From: Aphidius gifuensis
Taxonomy: Eukaryota; Arthropoda; Insecta; Hymenoptera; Braconidae
NCBI RefSeq assembly: GCF_014905175.1
Contig: NC_057789.1
Location: forward strand, 14,808,876-14,872,875
Direction: 5' to 3'
Length of the DNA: 64,000 nt
In this document: piece after piece, positions 24,164 through 37,500 of the stretch
Layout of the letters: every line of letters starts with the position of its first letter
Position numbering within the stretch: position 1 is the first letter of the stretch
Notes under the pieces: generated by a model
Databases searched by the model: none
Seen by the model: the letters and a program-made list of their open reading frames with translations, nothing else
Told to the model about the DNA's origin: nothing
Program-made: the position numbers and the translations under genes

Positions 24164-27100
24164 CCCAGATAACAAGTTTCCGGTAGATTACCGGAAATTA
24201 CCGGTAACTAAATACGAAAATTACCGGTAACTAAATACGAAAATTTCCAGAAATTTATCGGTAATTCTTGTGGCAACTGCTACCAGTAATCGACCAATAA
24301 TTTTCCGGTAATCATTATAGTAGTCACTACCAGTAATCTACCAGTAATTTTCCGATAATCTTTGTGGTAAATGTTTACCAGTAATCCACCAGTAATTTTC
24401 CGGTAATTTTTGTGGTAAATATTTACCAGTGATTTACCAGTAATTTTCTGGCAATCTTTGTGGTAAATATTTACCAGTATTTTACCAATAATTTTTCGGT
24501 AAGGATGGCAGCTACGATAATTATTATATATATATATATTCATATTTGAACGAATTATATTGAAATTATATTTTTAATCATGATTGCAAAAAAATTATAT
24601 GGATCTTCAAGTTTCTACTGTGTGTATAACAAAAAATGTCTTTGAAGAAAAAAAATACTAAGCGATACCATGTTATTTGGCGAAAATGATTGTTCCAATT
24701 TCCTCCGATTTTGTAAAATCGAGGACATTCAGAAAAAATTGGAAAAAGGAGAAAAGAAATTTCCCCGAGGAAATTCTAAACACATTGCAGGTAATCAATA
24801 GATATAACCATTTATTTTAAACAGCAATATTATAGTATTATTAATTGATTCCAGGAATATTTGTAAAAAATTTCGTCTAAAGTTTTTCAATAAAATTTAT
24901 AACAAAAATGACAAATTGTTTTCAGAAATATTATACATACTTTCTGATAAACGGTTCTACAAATTGTTTGTTGAAACTAATTTTGTAAAAAACGGGATAA
25001 CACACAATTGATAGTGCGTAGAGAAATATATTCACGCGAAAACATTAATTTTGAAGCTACAGCTTGTCCTTAGCTACTGCTTTTCCTTTGACATTTTTAT
25101 TCTTTCAAAATAAAATTGCATGTATATTATTCATTTAATAGATAAAAATGTCCGAGGGAAAGCAGTAGCTGAGAAAAATATGTCGCTAAGGGATTAAAGT
25201 TGCCAAAAAAATTATGAAGCTTGAAATATAATCTTTTTGGCAACTGTAACTCCTTAGCTACTGCTTTTCCTTAGACATTTTTATTTTTTAAAATAAAATT
25301 TACATGTATTTTATTCATAAAATAAATAAAAATGTCCAAGAAAAAGATGTAGCTAAGGTTGCCAAAGAATTATGTTTCAAGAAAATAATGTTGCTTGAAA
25401 TATAATTCTTTGGCAACAGTAATTCCTTAGCTACATCTTTTCCTTAGCTACTGCCTTCCCTTGAATATTTGTATTTTAAAAAAAAAATTTTCATGTATTT
25501 CATTCATAAAATAAATAAAAATGTCCAAGGAAAAGCAGTAGCTAAGGAAAAGATGTAGCTAAGGAATTACTGTTGCCAAAGAATTATATTTTAAGCAACA
25601 TTATTTTCTTGAAACATAATTCTTTGGCAACCTCAATTCCTCAGCTACATCTTTTTGTTAGCTACTGCTTTTTCTTGGACATTTGTATTTTTAAAAAATA
25701 AATTTACACGTATTTTATTTATAAAATAAATAAAAAATGTCCAAGGAAAAGCAGTAGCTAAGGAAAAGATGTAGCTAAGGAATTAATGTGGCTAAGGAAT
25801 TATTTCCTTGAAACATAATTTTTTGGCAACATTAACTCCTTAGTCACATTAATTCCTTAGCTACTGCTTTTTCTTGGATATTTGTATTTTTGAAAAATAA
25901 ATTTACATGTATTTTATTTATAAAATGAATAAAAAATGTCCAAGGAAAAGCAGTAGCTAAGGAAAAGATGTAGCTGAGGAATTAATGTGGCTAAGGAATT
26001 ATTTCCTTGAAACATAATTCTTTGGCAACCACAATTCCTTAGCTACATCTTTTCCTTGGCTACTGCTTTTCCCATAGCTTTTAATTTATTTAAAAAACTA
26101 AATGATCATAGGAAAAAAAGTAGCTAAGGAAAGGATGTTGTCACATGTTAATTTATACGAAATTAGTTTTGCCAAAGAAATTAACATGTAGGGCAACCTG
26201 CTTATTATGTTTCAAGGAAATAATTACTTAGTCACATTAATTCCTTAGCTACATCTTTTCCTTAGCTATTGCTTTTTCTTGAACATTTTTCATTTATTTT
26301 ATAAATAAATTACATGTAAATTTGTTTTTTAAAAATACAAATGTCCGAGATAAAGCAGTAGCTAAGGAAAAGATGTAGCTAAGGAATTGAGGTTGCCAAA
26401 GAATTATGTTTCAAGGAAATAATTCCTTAGTCACATTAATTCCTTAGCTACATCTTTTCCTTAGCTACATCTTTTCTTTAGCTACTGCTTTTCCTTGGAC
26501 ATTTTTTATTTATTTTATCGATAAAATACATGTAAATTTTTTTTTTTTAAATGCAAATATCCAAGGAAAAGCAGTAGCTAAGGAAAAGATGTAGCTAAGG
26601 AATTAAGGTTGCCAAAGAATTATATTTTCAGCAACATTATTTTCTTCAAACATAATTTTTTGGCAACCTCAATTCCTTAGCTACAACTTTCCCTTAGCTA
26701 CTGCTTTTCCTTGGACATTTGTATTTTTAAAAAATAAATTTACTGAAATAATGTTTCTTAAAATATAATTCTTCGGCAACCTTAATTTCTTAGCTACATC
26801 TTTTCCTTAGCTACTGCTTTTCTTTGGACATTTTTATTTATTTCATCGATAAAAAACATGTAAATTTTTTTTTTTTGAATGCAAATATCCAAAGAAAAGC
26901 AGTAGCTAAGGAAAAAATGTAGCTAAAGAATATTTTTATGTATACATTATATTAATTATTAACTGATTCCAGAAATTTTTGTAGAAATAGAAAAATTTAT
27001 AAAAAAGATTTATTTATTCAATTTCGTAAAATAAATATAATATTGATTACTTGATATGCTGATTTTTTTTCGGAAATACGAGCTTGATAAATATTATATG

Positions 27101-27531
27101 TGTCGCATTTTTTTTTCTTTCTTTATTATACGCAAAGTGGAAAATCAAGATGAGCAACAAAAAAAATATGTTCGAAAAATATAATTTGATAAAGATCCCC
27201 AGATCTGGATCTGAAAACCTTTATCATTTTAGCTGCAATGATTACCGGAAAATTACTGGTAGATTACTGGTAAACATTTGCCACAAAGATTATCAGAAAA
27301 TTACTGGTAGATAACTGGTAATTATTTACCACAATGATTACTGGAAAATTACTGGTAGATTACTGAATGTTACCAGTAATCTAATGGTATCAATAATATT
27401 TGTGGTAAATGTTTACCAGTAATCTACTAGTAATTTTCCGTTTACCTGTTTTTTGAAATATTTTGTATTTACCAGTAAATTTCCGGTAATTTACTAGTAG
27501 CATATTGTCTTACCAGTTATGGTTATCTGGG
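24164..27531. mobile_element. Word-iterated element with CCCAGATAAC ends
   Basis: Ends CCCAGATAAC and GTTATCTGGG, with TA outside on both sides. Both terminal zones (24175-24510 and 27235-27520) are iterations of ACCAGTAATTTTCCGGTAAT and its complement with TTTGTGGTAAAT spacers, period about 58-60 bp. The centre is occupied by the 25060-26945 array, which looks like a later insertion. Two short ORFs here are shadows of the repeat. Confidence 0.82.
25060..26945. repeat. Array of alternating inverted CTAAGGAAAAGCAGTAGC units
   Basis: GGAAAAGCAGTAGCTAAGG and its complement alternate along the whole 1.9 kb, separated by TTAATTCCTTAGC, TTTGGCAAC and short AT-rich linkers with TTTACATGTA. Single units are palindromic, so the array could fold into many hairpins. 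Unit similarity is high. Related units lie at 12936-13195 and a subfamily at 47560-47960. Confidence 0.9.
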
Positions 27532-27694
27532 TACTTACTACGTCTGATTAAAATTCTCAAACATAGTAAAACTCACTGTTTACATGATAAATGTTGCTAA
27601 ATTTCCCAAAACATCCACCAGTACTATAAAACATAGTAAAATCCAGCGGTTTTTTTTAGTAAAACCTAATATTTTTTTCTCTCCGTGTATGCAT

Positions 27695-28245
27695 GCACTA
27701 AAATTCTAGTACTGAAAGTTAAATTTCAAGTTTGGGTACTGTAATTTTAAATCATGCTCTGATGTCCTGTAATTTTCAAGTAAGATGCTAGGATTTTAAT
27801 GCACAGTACTAGAAAACCATTTCCAATACTGTACAGTAATTTTAATCTAAGACGCTAGGATTTTAATGCTTGTGCTGTAATTGTCAAGTGAAATTCTAGC
27901 ATTTTACATGAAAATTATTATACAGTAGTAGAAATGTTATTTGTTGAGTTTCTTTAATCTCTCAACAAAAATAACTTCATCTTACAAATCACCCCGATGG
28001 TGCAGCAGTAGAGCGTTTGGTTTTAGAATCAGCTAGATAGTTAGGCATGTAGGTTCAAGTTCCCTTAGAATCATTTCCATTAATTTAGTATGTCACAAAA
28101 ATTGTTATGGAAACGCTCTACAAATTTTTTTGGAAAATGCAGTCCCATACATCAAATTTTTAGCATTTTACTTGAAAATTACACTACAATAGTAGAAATG
28201 GTTTTCCGGTACTGTACAGTAAAATGCTAGCGTCATGCCCTTTGA
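27695..28245. repeat. Repeat of CTAGCATTTTACTTGAAAATTAC-type words around a tRNA-like core
   Basis: Words such as ATTTTCAAGTAA, GCTAG(G/C)ATTTTA and TACTGTACAGTAA recur in both orientations on each side of the tRNA-like segment at 27991-28068, giving an inverted layout of about 550 bp. Confidence 0.6.
27991..28068 (+). repeat. tRNA-like segment
   Basis: CGATGGTGCAGCAGTAGAGC resembles an A-box/D-arm and TAGGTTCAAGTTCCC a B-box/T-arm. Stems are poor, so this is a pseudo-tRNA. Confidence 0.5.
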
Positions 28246-28412
28246 TTAAGGTTGCACCCTTGATACTAACTGGTCTTTTTCTGAAGAGGCTCCATACTGA
28301 TTTCATATTATTTATTGAGATTTTATGTTTAACCAAAACTTGGTGCAACATCTTTTTTTTTAATTAATTTTAAAACAGGCATACTTGATTTTTAAAATTT
28401 TTTATCGTTGTC

Positions 28413-28430
28413 TTATTTTCATAGATCAAA
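28413..28430 (+). promoter_or_regulatory. Possible 5' UTR splice acceptor before the start codon
   Basis: TTATTTTCATAG/ATCAAAATG looks like a pyrimidine tract and acceptor six bases before the ATG, so the transcript may start in a non-coding exon further upstream. No clear promoter was identified. Confidence 0.4.
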
Positions 28431-28592
28431 ATGAAATTGATCATAGGAATCGTCCTCTCTGCGCTGGTAGGTTCAATGGTTTGCGATGATAATATCGATA
28501 TATCAAGTGCCTTTATGGAGGTTGCTGATACATTTTTCTCTGACACATTACCAAGACATGAGAAATTCCAAGATACTTCAACTGATGACAAG
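28431..28592 (+). CDS. Exon 1 of the secreted-protein gene (signal peptide)
   Basis: Open for 54 codons ending ACTGATGACAAG/GTAAGA, a strong donor in phase 0. It encodes the signal peptide and an acidic segment (DDNIDISSAFMEVADTFF). The phase-0 partner is the acceptor TTCTTCTTAAG at 42620. The alternative acceptor eight bases later (TTTCAG) would shift the frame. An unseen extra exon inside the 14 kb intron cannot be excluded. Confidence 0.75.
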
Positions 28593-31500
28593 GTAAGATC
28601 AATGTGAAAAAACACTTTATAATTTTTGTTTTTTTCTTGCAATTTTTATGAAATTGAAATCTCACACATTCTACCCGAAAAATTTTCTATTGTATTTTTA
28701 TTTTTTTTAGTTACAAGTCATTTAAGGTTGAAAGTAAATAGAATTTCCAATTTTGATTTTTTGGTCCCATATTACAGAAGCCAGAATAATTATTTATTTT
28801 GTGGGTTTTTTTCGGAATTTTCGTGCACTCAGAGAAGGATAAGTTAACAGTATACCAATATGTTTACATTAAACATACAAAAGTTTAATGTTAAGATATA
28901 TATATTAACAATAAACATAGATATCTTAACTGTTAACATACGTATGTTTATAGTTACATACGTATCTTTACGCGGCCAAATATTTTGATGCGCCAGTCTA
29001 CTTCTTGTCATCTTTTTTTTTTGACATTATATTGTGATACTATTCTAATTGTAATATAATATAATATGTACTCGTGTTGTCATAAATTTATTTAAATTTA
29101 GTTTTTTTGTAAATTCATTCTTAATTTTACATTCAATTTTCATATTTACATACGTAAATGTCTTCAACTATCAGCCTAACCTTCAAATTGTGTCAATTAC
29201 AGATATCTTAATAGTTAACATACGCATATTAACTATTAAGATACGTATGTTTAATGTTAATATATATATCTTTGATGTAAACTTATCAGCCACCACCCAT
29301 TTTAACATGGCATATGTTAACATTAAACAGGATATGTTAACTGTTAACATATCCTTCTCTGTGTGTGTGTACTTTTTTTTAGATAAGTTGACAACTTCAA
29401 CACGCAGGAATAGGGGCTGAACACATATTTCTGTCTGTAGTGGAAAAAGTTTCTATAGAATATCGCCAGTGGCAGAAATTTAGAAGTTTTTTTCTTGTTG
29501 CTGTCCTTCTGCCGTTTAAAACAAGAAGTCTGTTTCGAACAATCATCACAGTGTTCATGTCAAGGAGTGACGTAGTTGACGTTGAGAAGTTTTTTCCTTG
29601 ACGCAAGCCATCTATCGTTTGACACCAAACACTATCTGAACGAAATATTTTTGTTCAATTCGAGATTTTTTTTTTTTTTTTACAAAACATTGATCATTTT
29701 TAATAAACAACTCATTTCTTTTTTCACAAATATTTTTGCCAAGAAGTTTAATTCTACGGTTGAAAATAATTCTTCTTTTTTTCATCCAAAAATTTTCTCT
29801 GGGTATAGATTCAAAATTCTTCAACATCATTCCTTAGTCAGTCTGTTCTCAAAAGGTCTCTCAGAGTGTCAATTTTTAACATTTGTAGATTGTGAATTTT
29901 GAATTTTTGAATTTCCTTGTTAATTTCTATGATTTCTATGAACTAAATGATTATTACAGAAAAAAAAAATGCGATCACAAAAATAAGTATTGATTATTTA
30001 ATGATAAAATATAGCAAAAATAACATTGATGCAGTAATGATGAAATGCACAATTATTATGGAAAAATGAAAGAGTTATCTATTTAAAAATTTTTATAACG
30101 AATTACTCCAGTGGAAATTCAAGTCACGTTCGGACTCGGATTTGGTCAGGAACGAATCAGTATGTAACGCGCAATTTTAACATTCGGATCCGAATCGGGT
30201 CAGGATACCTGACCAGATCGTAAGGTTAGAGTAAAAATACTTGGTCAGAAAGGGATCAGAAAACCATAATTAGCTAATAAATAGAAAACTTTAAATCCAA
30301 TTATAGTAACCTCTTTATTGTCAATCCCGCAATTTGTAACAATATATATATATAGGGTATGTTCGCACTGCATATTATATTATTTATATGAAAATACTCA
30401 AAGATATGTGAATACATTTTAATTAAAATTAAAAAATGTATCAGGAAATAAATAAAAATCTATAAATAATTAAATATAGTAATTACTAAGCCATATTTAT
30501 AGAACATTATTGAACATAATTCACGGAGAGAAATCTGCTGCAAATAATGCTGTCCAGAGTCAAGCAAATTTTGCTGTAGTTTTCAGTAAAATTTAGTAGT
30601 TGCGTGGGGAAGCCACCAGGATTGACTCAAATTTCCTACTACACTACAGTAATAATAAATCAAAACAAAAAAAAATTAAATAAGAACTCATTGTTTTAGA
30701 CATCAAATAAAAATGTAAGGTGTTTATTAATTAAAAAAAAAATAAAAAACTATTATATAATTATCATGTGTTTCACCTAAATATTCGTATCATCTGGCGG
30801 GGAAAATTACTATAAACTACAGTAATATCTAGGATAAAGTATTAACTAAAAACTTCAAATATTCCTGTAAAATACAGTAAAAGTTGAGATAAAATATAAT
30901 AATTATTATTATAATAAGTGGGAAGTGGTTGCTGAAATGACGTCAGCTATGATTTTTACTAGACTACTACAGTATTTGATGTAGATTTCTCTCCGTGTAA
31001 ATAAAAAAATCGTGCGTAATACGCTCGAGGGAGGTGAAACTTTTTTTGCAGGTTGATTTTTCAAACGAAACGTTAGACTCTGGTAGCTCTCAGAGCTAAG
31101 GAAGAATTTTGTAGCTGAGATAGACCGCGGGGCTACGAAAGCTATTGTAGCTAAGTTACACCTCACCCGGAAAAAAAATTGTACGTCGCATTGTATATAG
31201 TAACATATGATTGCATATTATCGTATCCTATCGTATGCAGTATAATAGTATAATAGTATAATACCATAGTATGTTCTCCCGGGATAAAAATTTTAAGTAC
31301 CGAAAATATCTTAAAGCCTAAAAAAGCCTGGGTGAACACTGGGATGTTCACTAAATTTTTACTGGTGTCAGGCTTGTACCCAGGCTGGAATTTCGGGTTC
31401 GGCACAAACCTGTGTCTCGGGCTTGCAAAAAAAATTATGAAAAAATATAAATAAATTATTAGTATTAGTTTAATATTCTTAAGATAATTAATTTTCGAGT

Positions 31501-34500
31501 TAAACAATTTGAATAAACGATAACAATTGAACGAAAATATATGGCCACGACGCGGGATCTATGCGTCTAAATTCAAGACCATTTTAGCATTCATTTTAAG
31601 AAGTTTTTTTGTCATTACAAGAATAATTTTTCTTTTTTCAAAACCAATTTAGTTCCATTTCAAATCTAAATCTGTCATGTTTCAAGAATTTTTTTTGTCT
31701 TTCATCAAGACGTTTTCCATTCATAACAAGAATTTTTTTTCTTCTTTCAAATCTAAAAATTTTCTAAAACAAAAGTCCTATCTGATAGAACTTTTTTCTT
31801 TTAGTGTTCTATTCAAAGTTTATACATCTCATTACTATTTTTTTTTTTTTTTAATTGAAAATATCCACAAGTCAAGTAGGGCTTGGTAAAACGATGCTTG
31901 TTACATGGCTGTGTTACAAGGCTCGTGTGAGACCGGGGAAATCGAAAAGCACAAGCTTAGACTTTTGAGGTTTGGGTGAAGCCGGGGAAAATCGACGGAG
32001 ACAGGGTTGTATCAAGCCTGTGCTACCGAAGCTTGTGTAAGGCCAGATGAAATAAGAAAATACAGGCTTGACACAAGCTTACATCACCAGGGCTCGTGTG
32101 AGGACGGACAAAATGAAAGGATACAGGCTTGACACGAGGCTGAGTTACCAAGGTTGGTGTCAGGCCGAGTAAAATCAGTGGGCCCAGACATGAGACATGA
32201 CTTGGCTACACGGAGAGAAGTTTCCAATAAAAATTGTTGTGCTGTTTAACAATTTTTGTAGAACAGATAATAAAATATGTTAAAAACAAAACAAATATTA
32301 TTATAAACTTAACAATTTCTACGAGAATTCAGTTTGGCCACCTTTTTATTGTGCTAGCACAACAATTTTTATTGGAAACTTCTCTCAGTGTACCGTGGCT
32401 CGATACACAATCTTTGCACAAGCCTGACACGGGTAGGGCTTCATGCGGTACCGAGACCGAGAGTATCGACTGAAAGTCTCGCCGGTATCGCGAGACTTTG
32501 AAAATTTCGAATTTTTTTTTTTTTTTTTTTTTCCTCGTAACGAATCGTATTGAAAAGAAGAACTGTTATATGCAGTACAATACTGCACAGTAAGACATTG
32601 CACAGTAAGACATTGACGCTACAGTCACAACGAGATATCTACAAGCCTTATGTACCTATGAAAATTGTAAAGTTACGCCAATTATATTTTCCTAAACTGA
32701 TATTTTTTGTATCTGATATTTTAAAAGCAGTATTTTACTTTGTGAAAAGGAAAAAATACATACACGGAGAAAAATTTTCAGCAAATTTTGCTATGGCGCC
32801 ATATCATTGAGGGTCTATCTTCTGACTATTAAAATATTTACTATCATGTTAACAAAAGAAAACAATTTTTGCTTTGAAAAATTGAAATGTACCATAGCAA
32901 TTTATATAATGTTTTTTTTTTTGCTATGTTCAGAAAAAAAATTACAACGCATTAAGAAATTTTTACCGAGGCCAAATTTATAAGTTAAAATAATCTAGCC
33001 TAAAAATTACATTGTACCATAGCAAAATATATTTATTTTTTTTTTTGCTTTGTTATTCATAAAATTTTACGTTGTTGCTGTGGACAAAATTAAAATGATC
33101 CTCTGAAAATTTACAATGTGCCATAGTAAAAATTTAATTCTCTCAGAAATCCTATAGGTGTCACTGATATATACAAAGCAACATGGTTAAAGTCATGGTA
33201 GAAATACTACAGGTATGGCAGTGCGCAGCCTGGTTTGGCCGCTGTGAATTGACCAATCAAAAGGTCGCCTTCTCGCCACAAAAATGGAAGACTTTATGCG
33301 CGCGCGATACAAATTCGTTAAGAAAATTTTCAAGTTTTTTTTTAATTTTTCAGAAGTTATCATATTTATTCAACTAGATTTGGTATATTTTATAATGATT
33401 CACATACATCAATAATAAAAATTAATTATTTATATTAAATAAATGAATCCAAGTATAATAAATACAACACAACCTCTATTGTTTGTGGCATCAAAAAAAA
33501 CAACAACAATGAAAATATTATAATTTATTTGTTAAACTGTCTTGGTTTTTTTATTTTTTTGATTTTTTATAAACATGCTCCACATATATTTATTAGTATT
33601 TACAACAATATAAAAAATAGTTGTCAAAACAGTATGTTAGAGAGAGAGGATCTTATAATAGAGATTGCGTGTTAGAAAGAAAAGCAAAACAGCTCGATGG
33701 CGCGTTCTTGATTGGTTGAAAAAATAAGGCTGCGCAGAACGCGACGAAAAAAGCATGGACTACTGCCATACCTGTAGTACTTCTACCATGGTTAAAATTA
33801 CAATGGGCCATAGCAAAAGCAATGACAGACTCAGAAATGTCAACCACCCCCACTTTTTAGCCGACTGCGCAGGCGTGTCTTTGCTAATGTTTAAGTTGTT
33901 AATGAAAAACAAACAAATGTTAGCTTTTGTAAATGTTGTTGTGGCGCAGCGGATAACGCGTAGGAATTCTGTTCGGAAGGTTTGGGGTTCAAACCCTGGT
34001 TTAGGTTAATAAATTAAAAAAATAAAATAAAATAAAAAGAAATAAAAAAAAAACAAATAAATAAATTATAGATATTGACAATAAAAAAAAAAAATTTTAT
34101 AATATTTTCAATAAATGGAATAAATTTTGCGTTTGACCATAACAAAATTACTATGGTACACAAAAAAAATAGCCACGCCCACACGATATTTTGCTATGGC
34201 CCATATGAAAATATCATGAAACCGATAGATGGCGCAGCTCAGCTAGGGCCATTGTAAAATGCTATGTTTTTTTCGTAAAAATAAAAATTTTCTCCGTGTA
34301 TCAATGAAGAAAAAAAGAAAAATCTATTTGTTTGTAATTTCTAAAGACTATTGTCCAACTACTACTAAGTTTCAACTTCGAACATTCTTTCTTTTTATAT
34401 TTTTTCGGAAATATTATTTTAAAAATTCTGAAAATTATTAAATTATTATGTTATAATTTCGTATGATTTAATTTATCAATTTTATTGATATAAAATATTA

Positions 34501-37500
34501 ATTAAAATAATTAAATATTTATTTTAAAATATTGAATAATATAATATTAATTGTTTTTATTTTATATGAATTTTTAATAAAATATTTATTATATTATTCA
34601 ATCATTTAAATGATTGAATAATATATAAATAAACCAATTGGTTTCTATTGTTTTATATTTTACTTAACGAAAAAATATTAGTATAAAAGCGAGACCCGGC
34701 GATACTTGCGAGACGAGACCGAGACGAGACCGAGACCGAGACCTGGTGTGAACGAGCGAGACCGATACCGAGACTCGCTGAATCTCGTCTCGTCTCGTAC
34801 CGCATGAAGCCCTAGACACGGGCGTCAAGTTCGAGATTCCTAACTGGGAAAAAGTATTTGAATTCAAGACTTTTGTCTTAAAACGTTGTGAACACTGAAA
34901 AAATTTTTTACAGGTTTTGTAATTAAAAGAAAATGAGAAAAACAAGAAAACCACCGTAAACCCGAGAAACTAAATTTTTTCAAACAATTTCCCTCGGCCA
35001 TGAGAACACCATAAACGAGAAAAGAACAAAAAAAAACTAGGTAATTTTATCGGGCTCGATCGATTTTGTTTATAAAAAAAGTTAGATCCCCGGGTTTATG
35101 GTGGTTTTCTTGTTCCTTTTATTAATCTCTGAATGGTGATTCATACAAATTTTTTTAAAACAATTTCCTTCGGCCACGAGAACCCCATAACGAAAGAAAA
35201 AGTATTTCCGCGGGCTTGATCGAATTTATTGTAAAAAAAAAATCCGTATTATATGTTACTTTTTATCTTTTTCAAATATATTCATATAAATCTGCGTATT
35301 CAAAATTATTTACTTGTGATAAAAAAACTCATTGTAGCTCTGTAGCGTTCACGCGCTACTTTTATGTATACAGTAACGCTATACCTTATTTTGCTAACAC
35401 TATTGGGCGCGGAAGTGTCGGGCGCTAGTTTGCGCTCCATTTTTATTTTAATATTTTTTTTTTTTTTTCGGCCGACCTAACCAGGTATTCGAACCCATGC
35501 TCCTTAACTCCAATCGATTCTAAAACTATGCCTTAACTTACGTACCCACGAGGCGATATAAATGAGCAAATTTGTTTTATCAACTTGTAGAAACGAGATT
35601 ATTTTTTTTTAACGTCACAAGTAGTAACAAGACTATATGGTTTTTCTTTTTTATTAAAAAAATGATTATATTCTATATGAATTTGAATAAGAGAGCTAAG
35701 CTATAGCTATGGAAAGACTTATAAATTAGATTTCGCTAGAATGTTGGTTCAAACCCAGTTCATAGTTTTTTTTCTAATGATAAATTTTTCAACAAATTTT
35801 ATGCTATTATTACTATTATTATAACTTCATATATTATTACTATTATCAATATACAGAGTGTCCCATTTTAATTTCCCATTCAAAAAGAAGAAAAAAAAAA
35901 AAAAAAAATTCGAAAAATCCAAAATGGCGGAGTTTCCGGTTCAAACATAGTTTTTTTAAATGGATACTGCATTTTTTAAAACAACATTAAAATACTTACT
36001 TGAAAATTTGAAAAATTTTCGTAAATCACTTTTCGGCCCGATTTAGTAGTTTTCTGAAAAAATATGGCTTCAATTGAAAAATGTTATTTAAAAAAGTTGT
36101 ATCAAAAGACAAAACAAAAAAAATTTTAATTTAAAAAGTTTTCCGGTATGAACATTTTTTTCGAGCTAGGTAATTTGTTTTATTAAAAAATTGTTCACAT
36201 CAAGGCTAACACTTTTTCTAAATAAAATTTTCCAGAAAAATCGATTTTTTTTTCAAAACTTTATATATGCTTCTAACTCCGCCATTTTAATTTTTTTTCG
36301 GAAGTTTTTTTTTTTCCGTTTTCGTCTTTCTGGGCGCTACAACTTTTCTAAATATCATTTTTGAATTAAAGCCATATTTTTTTCAGGAAAATCCATAAAC
36401 AGATAAAATCGGCCCGAAAAAAAAAAGATTTTATCGAAAAATTTTTCAAATAAAAAGTGTTAGTTTTGATGTAGAAAACAATTTGGTACAAAAAAAAAAT
36501 GCAGTATCCATTTAAAAAAACTATGTTTATACCGGAAACTCCGCCATTTTGGATTTTTCGAATTTTTTTTTTTTTTTTTTTTCTTCGTCCCCCTCCAAAC
36601 CCTACAACTTTTACTTGAAACGTTTTACAATTTAAGCTATATTTTTCGAAAAAAATCCATTGATAAATTGAAATGGGACACTCTGTATAGTGTATACTCT
36701 TATTAATATTTTTATAATGTAAAATATCGAATAAATTGATTAAGTCTTTATGATTACGAGATTTCACTTTTATTGATTCTTTTAATTTACAATTTTTCAG
36801 CTTATCATTGAAAAATATACTGTTTCATTTATCTTACAGATTAATGCGATAAATATAATAATAAATGATATCAGCTATCCTTAATTATGAATTATTGACG
36901 TTATTTCAATAACATAATTTCGTTTACCATTATTACTATATTAGATTAGTATTTGCAAACGATTATCAAGTTCATTTGGATCATCCCAAGTATATTTGAT
37001 TCAAGCACAATGTATTATGATTTTTTTGTAATAAATAATCAGGAAGAAAGACTTTTTATTATTACTAGTAAAACAGTTTGAATCACTTTCATTTTCACAT
37101 TGATAATTTTTATACAATAAATTTGGATTTTCATTTTTTTTCACGGTATTTTTTCAACCAAGGAGGCATAAAAGTGTAGGTTTTCGAAAGAACACTCAAA
37201 AAACCATTTTTCATTGATTAATATACGTGAAAAAAATTATAATAATAATTATAACGGAATGTACAGGTAATAATTTAATAATAATATAAAGTTCTTACAT
37301 TGTTGACATAGAGTAGAAATAAAGTTTTAAAATTTCAAGTTGGAATTAGCGCCTTGATTATATTTGAGTTCTCTAGCTTAATCGTCTCAGCACACTCGAT
37401 ATTTATTTGATCATTTATTTTTTGTAAAAATTCATTGAACAAAATGTTAATTCACTAGGTTTATATTTTTTATTATTCATTTCTCCTTTTCGTTCTCCAG

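Larger units (their letters stand above)
16640..27687. mobile_element. 11 kb TA-flanked composite inverted-repeat element
   Basis: Left end CACGGAGAGAAAAAAATATT at 16640 and its complement ending at 27687 are both flanked outside by TA. Homology continues inward: both ends have TTTTACTA and (C/A)CGGTGGATGTTTT or CTGGTGGATGTTTT. Almost all of the interior is later insertions: a tRNA-like segment, the 17832 foldback, a word-iterated element at 21070, a TTAA element at 23283 and another element at 24164. No transposase frame was seen. It may be an ordinary MITE expanded by nesting rather than a unit that moved at this size. Confidence 0.7.
32763..34300. mobile_element. 1.54 kb TA-flanked CACGGAGAAAA element
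   Basis: Ends CACGGAGAAAAATTTTC and TTTTCTCCGTG, TA on both sides. The body repeats CCATAGCAAAA / TTTTGCTATGG words. It contains a 597-bp insertion at 33194 and a tRNA-like segment at 33934. Confidence 0.85.
32434..34814. mobile_element. hAT-type element, 2.38 kb, duplication GACACGGG
   Basis: Ends TAGGGCTTCATGCGGTACCG and the complement. The 8-bp duplication GACACGGG is perfect at 32426-32433 and 34815-34822. TAGGG termini and an 8-bp duplication are typical of hAT. Subterminal zones iterate GAGACCGAGAC-type words. No transposase frame; the centre is filled by the 32763-34300 element. Confidence 0.92.
31310..34850. mobile_element. Broken CCCAGG-family element hosting nested insertions
   Basis: 31370-31560 matches the 21290-21460 zone of the intact CCCAGG member (CTCGGGCTTG, AAATATAAATAAATTATTA, GACGCGGGATC). 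31870-32190 and 32400-32425 carry the GCTTGTG/CACAAGC words. The right end reads CCTAACTGGG near 34848. The left end is unclear. It was later invaded by the elements at 32209 and 32434. Confidence 0.65.

Noticed and set aside
24280..24543. 87-codon ORF with repeated YRKITG-type residues
   Set aside because: Direct translation of the ACCAGTAATTTTCCGG word array, and mirrored at 27084-27314.
25060..26945. CRISPR-like alternation of repeats and spacers
   Set aside because: Units alternate in orientation, spacers are themselves repeated and the genome is clearly eukaryotic.
29190..29420. ORF shared with 39104-39484
   Set aside because: Both are readings of the duplicated GTTAAC-word MITE, not a conserved gene.
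32234..32473. 79-codon ORF crossing element borders
   Set aside because: It runs from a MITE into the hAT terminus, so it cannot be a single gene.
36366..36767. 133-codon minus ORF
   Set aside because: It spans the right arm of the TACAGAGTGTCCCA foldback with long Lys/Phe homopolymer runs.
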